Assembly: GCA_964493945.1 (NCBI GenBank)
Contig: CAZBQG010000081.1
Span: forward strand, 1 to 16,193
Direction of reading: 5' to 3'
DNA length: 16,193 nt
DNA from: CAZBQG01 sp964493945
GTDB taxonomy: Bacteria; Pseudomonadota; Alphaproteobacteria; Rhodospirillales; UBA2165
The translations under genes were made by a program, and so were the position numbers. The notes beneath the pieces were generated by a model. The model had not been told where the DNA came from. It did no database searches and worked only from the letters and a program-made list of their open reading frames with translations. Numbering within the stretch: position 1 is the first letter of the stretch; every line of letters begins with the position of its first letter. Shown in pieces: positions 7,354-14,813 of the stretch.

Positions 7354-8402
7354 ATGAAAATCAAGCGGCCCGTGATAACCGAGTTGAGTGAAAGATCGCG
7401 CGAGATCTTTCAGCTCATCGTCGAGGCCTTCGTCGATACGGGCGAGCCGGTGGGCTCGCGCACGCTCTCCAAACACCTGTCTAATTCCCTCTCGCCGGCC
7501 ACCATCCGCAATGTGATGGCCGACCTGGAAGATAACGGCCTGCTTTATTCGCCCCATACCTCGGCCGGCCGGCTGCCTTCCGACATGGGGCTCAAGATGT
7601 TCGTCGACGGGCTCCTGGAAGTGGGTAACCTGTCGAGCGCGGAACAGAAAACCATCGATGCCCGCTTCGCCGGCACGGGCAGAAGCCTGGATACGGTCCT
7701 GGCCGAGGCCACCACCTTGCTTTCCGGGCTCAGCCAATGCGCCGGGTTGGTATTCGCGCCCAAAATGGACGCCACGCTGAAACATATCGAATTCGTCTAA
7801 GTCCGGGCCGGGCGCTGGTTGTGATGGTTACCAATGAAGGCGTGGTGGAAAACCGCCTGGTCGATATTCCGGCGGATATCCCGGCCTCGGCCCTCATCGA
7901 GGCGACTAATTATTTGAGCGAACGGCTCATCGGGCGTTCCATGGGCGAGGCCCGGGAAAAGATCATGGCCCAGCTCAATATTGACCGGGCCCAGTTGGAC
8001 AGCCTGTCGGCCAAGGTGGTGGAGGCCGGGCTGGCGACCTGGGCCGGTGGCGACGAAGGGGGCACGCTGATCATGCGTGGCCAGGCCCATCTTCTGGACG
8101 AAATCACGGCGCTGGAAAATCTGGAAAGCATCCGCTCATTGTTCGCTGCCCTGGAGACCAACGAGATGATGTTGCGGATTCTTGAGCTGGCCGAGTCCGC
8201 CGAGGGCGTGCAAATATTTATCGGTGCGGAAAACCAGCTCTTCGATCTCAGTGGGTGCTCGATCATCGTCTCCCCCTATCATTCCAGCTCAGAGCAGCTC
8301 ATCGGCGCCATCGGCGTCATCGGTCCCCGGCGCATGAATTATGCGCGCATCATTCCCATGGTCGATTACACGGCCGGACTGATCGAGCGGGTTATCGGAT
8401 AA
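7354..8402 (+). pseudogene. hrcA: Heat-inducible transcription repressor HrcA, frameshifted
   Basis: The first frame (7354-7800, 148 residues) carries the N-terminal winged-helix DNA-binding domain (LSERSREIFQLIVEAFVDTG, SPATIRNVMADLEDNGLL, SAGRLPSDMGL) and ends KHIEFV-stop. The rest of HrcA continues in the -1 frame from about 7794: RLSPGRALVVMVTNEGVVEN, the GAF-like/inserted domain, and the conserved C-terminus GAIGVIGPRRMNYARIIPMV to stop 8402. Family members read through this point as IEFVRLSPGRALVV, so the break is one small indel, best explained by about 4 missing bases. Intact, it would be about 350 residues. HrcA normally represses groESL and other heat-shock genes through CIRCE. As written, only a DNA-binding fragment is made unless the frameshift is a sequence error or is bypassed. 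grpE follows 32 bases downstream. Confidence 0.9.
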
Positions 8403-8434
8403 TCGGCACAAACAGAAAAAAACAAAGGAAAAAC

Positions 8435-9226
8435 ATGTCGGACGAAAAAGACCAGGAACAAAAAGAGCCAAACTTTCCCGATGCGGAACCCGCGGGCGAA
8501 GAACCAGTCACTTTTGGTCCCCAGCCCAAGGATTCAGATGCCGCTTCGGCGGAAGAAACCGAGGAGCCCCAGGCGGCCCCCCAGGCGGCCCCGGATGGCA
8601 TGCCAACCTATGAGGAATTGGAAGCCAAGGCCGCTGAGCTCAAGGATCAATTGTTGCGCACCCTGGCCGAGGCGGAAAATACAAGGCGGCGCAGCGACCG
8701 GGAAAAAAGCGATCTCGGTAAATATGCCATTACCAATTTCGCCCGGGAAATGGTCTCGGTGGCCGATAATCTGCGCCGTGCCCTGGGCAGCGTGGAGGAA
8801 AGCCAAAGAAGCGAAAACGAGGCCCTGGACACTTTTTGTGTCGGTATCGAAATGACGGAAAAGGAATTGACCAACGCCTTCGGTCAATTCGGCATCAGCC
8901 CGATCCAGGCCCTGGATCAGCTATTCGACCATAATCTGCATCAGGCCATGCTGGAAATGGAGGATCCCTCAAAACCGGTGGGCACGGTGGTGCAGGAAAT
9001 CCAGATGGGCTATATGATTCATGACCGGCTTTTGCGCCCGGCTATGGTCGGCGTCGCCAAGGGCGGCCCCAAACCCGAACCGGTGGCCGAAGCCGAGCCC
9101 GAAGCCGAAAGCCAGCCGGCCGAACCCTCGGTCTCGGAAAGTTCCCAGGCCTACGAAAAACGGGTCGATGCCTCCGAGCCCGACGATGAAAACAAGTCGG
9201 GCTCAAAGATCGATACGAAATTGTAA
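8435..9226 (+). CDS. grpE: Nucleotide exchange factor GrpE
   Basis: GrpE releases ADP from DnaK in the chaperone cycle. The start is ATG 8435, preceded by AAAGGA, giving 263 residues; the open frame extends upstream to 8255 but that part only overlaps hrcA. An acidic low-complexity N-terminus of about 65 residues precedes the coiled-coil dimerisation helix (EELEAKAAELKDQLLRTLAE). Next come the conserved NTRRRSDREKSDLGKYAI segment and the beta-domain motif GTVVQEIQMGYMIHDRLLRP. The last 52 residues are another acidic, Glu/Pro/Ser-rich tail, which makes the protein longer than the E. coli one (about 197 residues). It sits in an operon behind hrcA, as is usual. Confidence 0.96.
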   Translation: MSDEKDQEQKEPNFPDAEPAGEEPVTFGPQPKDSDAASAEETEEPQAAPQAAPDGMPTYEELEAKAAELKDQLLRTLAEAENTRRRSDREKSDLGKYAITNFAREMVSVADNLRRALGSVEESQRSENEALDTFCVGIEMTEKELTNAFGQFGISPIQALDQLFDHNLHQAMLEMEDPSKPVGTVVQEIQMGYMIHDRLLRPAMVGVAKGGPKPEPVAEAEPEAESQPAEPSVSESSQAYEKRVDASEPDDENKSGSKIDTKL

Positions 9227-9230
9227 TTAT

Positions 9231-10112
9231 TCACGCCAGCGGGATAAGAAACTCGGCCTCCGGGTCGTGCCGGGCGAAGCGCTCCTTGGCCTTGTCCCGG
9301 CTGCCCACCGCATAACAATAGACGCAGCCATGGGGGCAGCTGTCATAATCCCCCAGATCGCTGGATTGGAAACAGGCGCAACCCTCGCGGTGGGACTTGC
9401 GTTTGGCGGAAACCGGGCACCCCGCCATGCGGGCCAGACGGGGTGCATCGATGCAGGCGGTGGGCCGGACGCCCGCAACCAGCAATTCGGGCTGGCCGCA
9501 AAGGGTGAGGTCCAACCCCGCCGCTTCAGCCAGGCCTGCCAGACCGCTCAGCAATGCGCGTTTTTCATCCGCCTCCGGGTCCTGCCAGGTAAACCCATGG
9601 TCATCCGCCGCCTGGGCCATATTGCGCTTCGTCTTGCGGTAGGGCTGGGCGAAGGACAGCACCACCTCATCGCTGGCGCCCTCAACCTTGCCCGCCAGCC
9701 GGGCGAAATTTTCCAAGTGCCAGGCGGGTGGCGTGAGGGATGAAAGGACAACCGGATCATAGCGCCAGACCCCGGCATGGGGTCCGAAAAGCGCTCTGAT
9801 TTGGGCCAGATGATCCATGGCCTCATGGGCAGTGATGGTCGCCTGCTCCAAAGGCCGGGGATAGCCGGTAACGGTAAATTGAACCGTGAAGGGAAAACCC
9901 AGGCGCCGGATCTGGCCCAAAGCCTCCATGAAAGGTGCGGGATTACGCGTCCAGAAGACAAAGCCCTCTACCGCGCCGGGCCCCAGATCGACGGTAAAGG
10001 CCGGACCCCCATAGGGGTTTTTCACCCTTGCATAACCGGCCTTCAGCCGGTTCATGAACCAGGGCCCGTAAAATGCCGGAATATCCGTTTTATAGCTGGC
10101 CGAAATGATCAT
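9231..10112 (-). CDS. DUF1848 family protein, putative Fe-S (radical-SAM-like) protein
   Basis: The 293-residue protein begins MIISASYKTDIPAFYGPWF and contains VFWTRNPAPF near residue 50 and WRYDPVVLS near 115, all hallmarks of DUF1848. The C-terminal Cys-rich segment CACFQSSDLGDYDSCPHGC-VYC has spacing CxC...CxxxCxxC. The CPHGCVYC part resembles a radical SAM cluster motif, unusually placed at the C-terminus. No biochemical role is established for the family, as far as I know. It lies on the opposite strand between grpE (4 bases from its stop, convergent) and dnaK (divergent), so it is not part of the chaperone transcript. A few extra Cys residues (near 207, 221 and 232) may bind metal. Confidence 0.86.
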   Translation of the reverse strand: MIISASYKTDIPAFYGPWFMNRLKAGYARVKNPYGGPAFTVDLGPGAVEGFVFWTRNPAPFMEALGQIRRLGFPFTVQFTVTGYPRPLEQATITAHEAMDHLAQIRALFGPHAGVWRYDPVVLSSLTPPAWHLENFARLAGKVEGASDEVVLSFAQPYRKTKRNMAQAADDHGFTWQDPEADEKRALLSGLAGLAEAAGLDLTLCGQPELLVAGVRPTACIDAPRLARMAGCPVSAKRKSHREGCACFQSSDLGDYDSCPHGCVYCYAVGSRDKAKERFARHDPEAEFLIPLA

Positions 10113-10312
10113 ATGCGGGTTCCGGTGAAAGCCTAATTGCTAGGCGTATTGCAATAAAGGCGAAAATCATTGTCCCAGGCGGTTGCGCGCCTGATCCTGG
10201 AGACATATATAACGCCGGGACGCCCTCCCGCCTCCGCAAAAAAAGATGTGTAAAAAGCGGCAAGGGGAATAATGGGAATTAACTGGGTTTAGCTACTGGA
10301 AACGAGGATGTT
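10113..10312. promoter_or_regulatory. DUF1848/dnaK divergent intergenic region
   Basis: This 200-base region holds the dnaK promoter (10183-10211). It also holds an 8-base palindrome ATTGCAAT (10148-10155), an adjoining inverted repeat GCCTA-ATTGC-TAGGC (10131-10145), a 5-bp hairpin CGGGA-CGCCC-TCCCG (10216-10230) that would lie at the very 5' end of the dnaK transcript, and a tandem near-repeat GGGAATAAT/GGGAATTAA (10265-10282). No CIRCE element is seen. Translation of dnaK is served by GAGG at 10304-10307, 5 bases before the ATG. Confidence 0.45.
10183..10211 (+). promoter_or_regulatory. Probable dnaK promoter (sigma70 or sigma32 type)
   Basis: TTGCGC (10183-10188), 17 bases, then TATATA (10206-10211). 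The surrounding GGTTGCG...CATATAT also resembles the relaxed heat-shock sigma factor pattern of Alphaproteobacteria (CTTG...C-ATnT), so RpoH control is plausible, but the sequence alone does not decide. The predicted leader is about 95 bases. Confidence 0.45.
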
Positions 10313-12271
10313 ATGAGCAAAGTAATTGGAATTGATCTGGGCACGACGAATTCATGCGTTGCGCTGATGGAAGGCCCGGAGGCCAAGATTATCGAAAACG
10401 CCGAGGGCGCCAGGACCACGCCCTCCATGGTCGCCTTCACCGAAGGCGGCGAAAGACTGGTCGGACAGCCGGCCAAACGCCAGGCGGTGACCAATCCGGA
10501 AGATACCCTGTTTGCCATCAAACGCCTGGTCGGGCGGCGCTATGACGATCCCCTGACCGAAAAGGACAAGGGTCTGGTTCCCTATAGCATCGTCGCCGGC
10601 GATAACAGCGATGCCTGGGTCGAAGCCAAGGGAGAAAAATACAGCCCCAGCCAGGTGAGTGCCTTCATTTTGCAAAAGATGAAGGAAACGGCGGAAAGTT
10701 TTCTAGGCGCCGATGTGACCCAGGCGGTGATCACCGTCCCTGCCTATTTCAATGATTCCCAGCGCCAGGCAACAAAAGACGCGGGACGCATCGCCGGCCT
10801 TGATGTTTTGCGCATCATAAATGAGCCGACGGCGGCAGCCCTTGCTTATGGTCTGGACAAAAAAGAAAACGGCACCATCGCCGTTTACGATCTGGGCGGC
10901 GGTACCTTTGACATTTCCGTGCTGGAAATCGGCGATGGCGTGTTCGAGGTAAAATCCACCAACGGCGATACCTTCCTGGGCGGCGAGGATTTCGATCAAT
11001 GTCTGATCGATTATCTGGCCGGAGAATTCCAGAAAGAAAGCGGCGTCGATCTGCGCGAAGACAAGCTGGCCCTGCAGCGCCTGAAAGAGGCGGCGGAAAA
11101 AGCCAAGATCGAGCTGTCCAGCTCCATGCAGACGGAAGTCAATCTGCCCTTCATCACGGCCGACGCCAGTGGGCCCAAGCATCTCAACATCAAATTGACC
11201 CGGGCCAAGCTCGAAGCGCTGGTCGAACATCTGATCGACCGCACCATCGGGCCCTGCAAGGAGGCGCTTAAGGATGCGGGCGTGACGGCCGGCGAAATCG
11301 ACGAAGTCATTTTGGTCGGCGGCATGATCCGCATGCCCAAGGTACAAGAAAGAGTGCAGGAATTTTTTGGACGCGAGCCCCATAAAGGCGTCAATGCCGA
11401 TGAAGTGGTGGCCCTGGGTGCCGCCATTCAGGGCGGCGTGTTGCAAGGCGACGTGAAGGATGTCTTGTTGCTGGACGTCACGCCTTTGTCCCTGGGTATT
11501 GAGACTCTGGGCGGCGTCTTCACGCGGCTGATCGATCGCAACACGACCATACCGACGCGCAAAAGCCAGGTGTTTTCCACTGCCGAAGACAACCAATCGG
11601 CGGTCACCATCCGGGTATTCCAGGGCGAGCGGGAAATGGCGGCGGACAATAAATTGCTGGGCCAGTTCGATCTGGTGGGCCTGCCCCCGGCACCGCGCGG
11701 CCTGCCCCAGATCGAGGTTTCTTTCGATATCGACGCCAACGGCATTGTCCATGTGTCGGCCAAGGATAAGGCGACGGCGAAGGAACAGCAGATCCGCATT
11801 CAGGCTTCGGGCGGATTGTCCGATGACGATATAGAGCGCATGGTCAACGAGGCCGAGGAACATGCCGAGACCGACAAGGCCACGCGTGAAATGGTCGAAA
11901 CCCGTAATCAGGCCGAAGGGCTGATCCACAGTACGGAAAAAAACCTGACCGAATATGGCGATCAGGTTTCGGATGAAGACAAGCAGGCCATCGAAGAAGC
12001 CATTGCCGATTTACGCGCGGTCAAGGATGGAGAGGATGCTTCCGATATCCAGGCTAAGACCGAAATCCTGTCCCAGGCCGCCATGAAGCTGGGCGAAGCC
12101 ATGTATAAGGCTTCCCAGGAAGAAGGCGGGCCGGACCTGGAAGGCATGGAGGGAATGGCCGGCATGGGCGGAGACGCCGGCCCGGCCCCGGAAGGCGAAG
12201 CCCCGGAGGATGACGGGCAAGTTCTCGATGCCGATTTCGAGGAAGTGGATCCCGAAAAGAAATCCGATTAA
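10313..12271 (+). CDS. dnaK: Chaperone protein DnaK (Hsp70)
   Basis: The 652-residue Hsp70 is complete. The N-terminal ATPase domain begins MSKVIGIDLGTTNSCVA and includes VPAYFNDSQRQATKDAGRIA, NEPTAAALAYGLD, DLGGGTFDISVLEI and VILVGGMIRMPKVQE. The interdomain linker DVLLLDVTPLSLGIETLGG follows at about residue 387. The substrate-binding domain and helical lid come next, and the Gly/Met-rich C-terminus ends with DADFEEVDPEKK, which is typical of alphaproteobacterial DnaK. It works with DnaJ (33 bases downstream) and GrpE (about 1.1 kb upstream). A good GAGG ribosome binding site and its own promoter precede it. Confidence 0.99.
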   Translation: MSKVIGIDLGTTNSCVALMEGPEAKIIENAEGARTTPSMVAFTEGGERLVGQPAKRQAVTNPEDTLFAIKRLVGRRYDDPLTEKDKGLVPYSIVAGDNSDAWVEAKGEKYSPSQVSAFILQKMKETAESFLGADVTQAVITVPAYFNDSQRQATKDAGRIAGLDVLRIINEPTAAALAYGLDKKENGTIAVYDLGGGTFDISVLEIGDGVFEVKSTNGDTFLGGEDFDQCLIDYLAGEFQKESGVDLREDKLALQRLKEAAEKAKIELSSSMQTEVNLPFITADASGPKHLNIKLTRAKLEALVEHLIDRTIGPCKEALKDAGVTAGEIDEVILVGGMIRMPKVQERVQEFFGREPHKGVNADEVVALGAAIQGGVLQGDVKDVLLLDVTPLSLGIETLGGVFTRLIDRNTTIPTRKSQVFSTAEDNQSAVTIRVFQGEREMAADNKLLGQFDLVGLPPAPRGLPQIEVSFDIDANGIVHVSAKDKATAKEQQIRIQASGGLSDDDIERMVNEAEEHAETDKATREMVETRNQAEGLIHSTEKNLTEYGDQVSDEDKQAIEEAIADLRAVKDGEDASDIQAKTEILSQAAMKLGEAMYKASQEEGGPDLEGMEGMAGMGGDAGPAPEGEAPEDDGQVLDADFEEVDPEKKSD

Positions 12272-12284
12272 GCGGGCCGGATTT

Positions 12285-12305
12285 AGGGGTGAAATGCAAA
12301 TCTAA
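12285..12305 (+). promoter_or_regulatory. Three-codon leader ORF with ribosome binding site overlapping dnaJ start
   Basis: AGGGGTGA (12285-12292) is well placed for ATG 12294, which opens a reading frame Met-Gln-Ile and stops at TAA 12303-12305. The last A of this stop is the first base of the dnaJ ATG (TAATG). The same ribosome binding site is about 15 bases from the dnaJ ATG, too far for a normal fit, so reinitiation may be used. Inference only. Confidence 0.35.
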
Positions 12306-13456
12306 TGGCCAAACGGGATTACTATAAGGTCCTGGGGATCGATAAGGGCGCCGATGGGGCGGCGATCAAATCGGCCTACCGGAAATTGGCCATGAAGCAC
12401 CATCCCGACCGCAATCCCGATGATGCCTCGGCGGAAAAAAAATTCAAGGAATTGAACGAGGCCCACGACGTCCTGTCGAATGATGAAAAGCGGGCCGCCT
12501 ATGACCGGTACGGCCATGCCGCCTTTGAACAAGGCGGTCAGGGCGGCTTCGAACAGGGATTTTCCTCGCAAGGTTTCGGTTCCGGCTTCGCCGATATTTT
12601 CGATGAAATGTTTGGCGATTTCACCGGCGGCGGCGGCAGCGGCGGGCGCGGCGGGCGCTCGTCAGGCCGGGGCGATGATCTTCGCTATAATATGGAGATC
12701 ACCCTGGCGCAGGCCTATAAGGGCGCCAAAACCAATATCCGGGTTCCCACTTCCATCCCTTGTGAAAGCTGCTCGGGCAGCGGCTCGGCCGGCGGGGCCG
12801 CACCCGAAACCTGCCCGTCCTGCCGGGGCCGGGGTAAAATCCGCGCCCAGCAAGGCTTCTTCACCATCGAGAGGACCTGCCCTTCCTGTCAAGGCCAGGG
12901 TCAGGTGATCAAGCAGGCCTGCGGAGCCTGCCAGGGCAGCGGGCGCAAACAGCAGGAAAAAACCCTTTCGGTGAATATCCCCCCAGGCGTCGAGGAAGGC
13001 ACCCGCATCCGCCTGACCGGGGAGGGCGAAGCAGGGCTTCGCGGTGCCCAGGCCGGGGATCTCTATATTTTCATATCCGTCGCAGCCCACCGCATTTTCC
13101 AGCGCGACAGCGCCAATATTTATTGCCAGGTGCCCCTGGCCCTGACGGCGGCGGCCCTGGGCGGTCATATCGAAGTGCCGACAGTGGATGGCGGGCGGGC
13201 GCGCATCACCATACCGGCGGGCACCCAGACAGGCCACCGCTTCCGCCTCAAAGGCAAGGGCATGAGCATCCTGCGCTCCAAGGAGCGGGGCGACATGTTC
13301 GTCGAGGCGACGGTGGAAACGCCGGTCAATCTGTCGAAAAAACAAAAAGAATTGCTGCGCGAGTTCGAAAGCACGGGCCGGCAATCCAAGAACAGTCCGG
13401 AGGCCGAGGGATTCTTCTCCAAGGTCAAGGATCTGTGGGAAGATTTGAAGGATTAA
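12305..13456 (+). CDS. dnaJ: Chaperone protein DnaJ (Hsp40)
   Basis: The 383-residue class I J-protein stimulates DnaK ATP hydrolysis and delivers substrates. The J domain starts MAKRDYYKVLGI and carries the HPD motif at residues 33-35. A Gly/Phe-rich stretch follows (residues about 75-120). The zinc domain has all four CxxCxGxG repeats: CESCSGSG, CPSCRGRG, CPSCQGQG and CGACQGSG. The C-terminal substrate-binding domains include the conserved GDLYIFISVAAHRIFQR and PAGTQTGHRFRLKGKGM segments. It is cotranscribed with dnaK; its translation start has an unusual leader (see the entry at 12285). dapB follows 15 bases after its stop. Confidence 0.99.
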   Translation: MAKRDYYKVLGIDKGADGAAIKSAYRKLAMKHHPDRNPDDASAEKKFKELNEAHDVLSNDEKRAAYDRYGHAAFEQGGQGGFEQGFSSQGFGSGFADIFDEMFGDFTGGGGSGGRGGRSSGRGDDLRYNMEITLAQAYKGAKTNIRVPTSIPCESCSGSGSAGGAAPETCPSCRGRGKIRAQQGFFTIERTCPSCQGQGQVIKQACGACQGSGRKQQEKTLSVNIPPGVEEGTRIRLTGEGEAGLRGAQAGDLYIFISVAAHRIFQRDSANIYCQVPLALTAAALGGHIEVPTVDGGRARITIPAGTQTGHRFRLKGKGMSILRSKERGDMFVEATVETPVNLSKKQKELLREFESTGRQSKNSPEAEGFFSKVKDLWEDLKD

Positions 13457-13471
13457 CTCAAGGGGGCCGTC

Positions 13472-14272
13472 ATGAAAATTGGTGTGGTCGGTTGCGCCGG
13501 GCGCATGGGGCGGATGATCACGGCCGAGATCGACGCAACGGTTGGCTGCGAGTTGGCGGGAGGCACGGAAGCGCCGGGCCATCCGGATTTGGACGCCGAT
13601 GTGTCTGCGCTGGCCGGATTGGACGGGGGCGGTTTGAAAGTCAGTGATGACGCACAGGCGCTCTTCGCTGCCTCCGACGGGGTGGTGGATTTCACCGGAC
13701 CCGGACCGACGGTCATGCATGCCGGGCTGGCAGCGGAAACGGGAACCCCTTTGATTACTGGCAGCACCGGTCTGGATGATACGCAGACGGCGGCGCTGGC
13801 GGAAGCAGCCAAGCAATGCGTTATCGTCCATGCTCCCAACATGAGCGTCGGGGTTAATCTGCTGTTGGCCGTGACCAAACAGGTGGCCGGCATCCTGGGC
13901 GAGGATTTCGACATCGAAATCAATGAAATTCACCACCGCCACAAGGTGGACGCCCCTTCGGGGACGGCGCTTGGCCTTGGTCTGGCGGCGGCCGATGGGC
14001 GGAGTGTGGAACTTGATCAGGTGGCGCTCCGTGGCCGGGACGGGATCACCGGTGCCCGGCCCAGGGGCGGCATCGGCTTCGCCTCGTCGCGGGGCGGCGA
14101 TGTGGTGGGCGAACATTCGGTCATTTTCGCAGGCGAAGGCGAACGCATAGAGCTGGCCCACAAGGCGGCGTCCAGAAAGATTTTTGCCAGCGGCGCCATC
14201 CGCGCAGCACTTTGGGCCGAAGGCAAGCCCGCCGGGCTCTATTCCATGTTTGATGTGTTGGGGTTTAGCTGA
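13472..14272 (+). CDS. dapB: 4-hydroxy-tetrahydrodipicolinate reductase
   Basis: This NAD(P)H-dependent reductase acts in the diaminopimelate/lysine pathway, which supplies cell-wall meso-DAP and lysine. It has 266 residues, the standard length. The N-terminal Rossmann motif is VGCAGRMGRM (residues 6-15). The segment DGVVDFTGPGPTVMH and the catalytic/substrate motif EIHHRHKVDAPSGTAL are present, as is the C-terminal FASGAIRAALW. A strong AAGGGGG ribosome binding site precedes the ATG, and the gene is only 15 bases behind dnaJ, so it is likely cotranscribed with dnaKJ. Its last 34 bases overlap the 3' end of the convergent DUF2244 gene. Confidence 0.98.
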   Translation: MKIGVVGCAGRMGRMITAEIDATVGCELAGGTEAPGHPDLDADVSALAGLDGGGLKVSDDAQALFAASDGVVDFTGPGPTVMHAGLAAETGTPLITGSTGLDDTQTAALAEAAKQCVIVHAPNMSVGVNLLLAVTKQVAGILGEDFDIEINEIHHRHKVDAPSGTALGLGLAAADGRSVELDQVALRGRDGITGARPRGGIGFASSRGGDVVGEHSVIFAGEGERIELAHKAASRKIFASGAIRAALWAEGKPAGLYSMFDVLGFS

Positions 14273-14763
14273 GGGCTGGAGAAGAAAGGCGCCCGCCCCA
14301 AGACCTTTTCCAACAGCCCAGCCAGTTGCGCCCGTTCCGATGGTGCCAAAAAGGCGCCGATCTCCAATACCTGGCCCGGCGTACCCAGCCAAAGGCGCTG
14401 TGTCTGGCGATTGGGTCCGGCCAGTTCCAGATGCAGATCCCTCGTGGCCAGGTCGAACCTTTCATCCTGCCCCCGGTGGCCCTGGCGGCGGATGGACAGG
14501 GTTTCCGCTTCCAGACTGAGCCATTCGCCGATCCTGGCCCGGTTGGCGCCGTAGCGGTAAACGGCAAAAAGCAACACCACCTCCAACCCCATGAAGCCCG
14601 GCACCGGCGTTGCACCAAGGAAATAAAAAACCGCCCCGAGAGCCAGGCAGAGCAAAGCAAAACCTGAAAGCACCAGTTTTAATTTACTCAGACTGATCCG
14701 CTGATCTGGATATAAATGAACCTGCAAACCCGCGGCCGGCCCGGTTTCAGTTACTTCCATCAT
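14239..14763 (-). CDS. DUF2244 family integral membrane protein
   Basis: From ATG 14763 the protein has 174 residues; a longer reading from 14802 (187 residues) is possible. I prefer 14763 because GAGGGA lies 12-13 bases upstream of it and the longer N-terminus has no visible ribosome binding site. Two membrane segments are clear: SGFALLCLALGAVFYFLG and GFMGLEVVLLFAVYRYG. A soluble C-terminal domain follows, with RFDLATRDLHLELAG and QRLWLGTPGQVLEIGAFL. This layout and the position divergent from nth are typical of DUF2244 in Alphaproteobacteria. The function is unknown. The 3' end runs 34 bases into the convergent dapB gene. Confidence 0.82.
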   Translation of the reverse strand: MMEVTETGPAAGLQVHLYPDQRISLSKLKLVLSGFALLCLALGAVFYFLGATPVPGFMGLEVVLLFAVYRYGANRARIGEWLSLEAETLSIRRQGHRGQDERFDLATRDLHLELAGPNRQTQRLWLGTPGQVLEIGAFLAPSERAQLAGLLEKVLGRAPFFSSPQLNPNTSNME

Positions 14764-14813
14764 GGGCGGGCATTCCCTCTTGCGCCCGGGGAATTGGTCC
14801 ATATGTTGTAGGG

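Noticed and set aside
7780..7800. Programmed -1 ribosomal frameshifting in hrcA
   Set aside because: No slippery heptamer or downstream structure is evident, and such recoding is not known for hrcA; an indel is simpler.
10216..10246. Possible rho-independent terminator (CGGGA...TCCCG followed by an A-run)
   Set aside because: The run after the stem is A, not T, on the plus strand. On the minus strand the T-run would precede the stem. The stem is only 5 bp.
7200..10312. CIRCE element for HrcA upstream of hrcA, grpE or dnaK
   Set aside because: I looked for TTAGCACTC and its inverted partner in these regions and found no match.
10703..11929. 408-codon minus-strand ORF inside dnaK
   Set aside because: Antisense shadow of dnaK; long antisense frames opposite dnaK are common and no protein family is recognisable.
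12662..14392. 576-codon minus-strand ORF across dnaJ and dapB
   Set aside because: It is antisense to two certain genes and low-complexity in Gly/Ala/Arg, a known side effect of codon bias in GC-rich genes. No domain is recognisable.
14803..14811. Two-codon leader ORF (ATG TTG TAG) before nth
   Set aside because: It has no suitable ribosome binding site and its stop does not overlap the nth ATG; probably chance.
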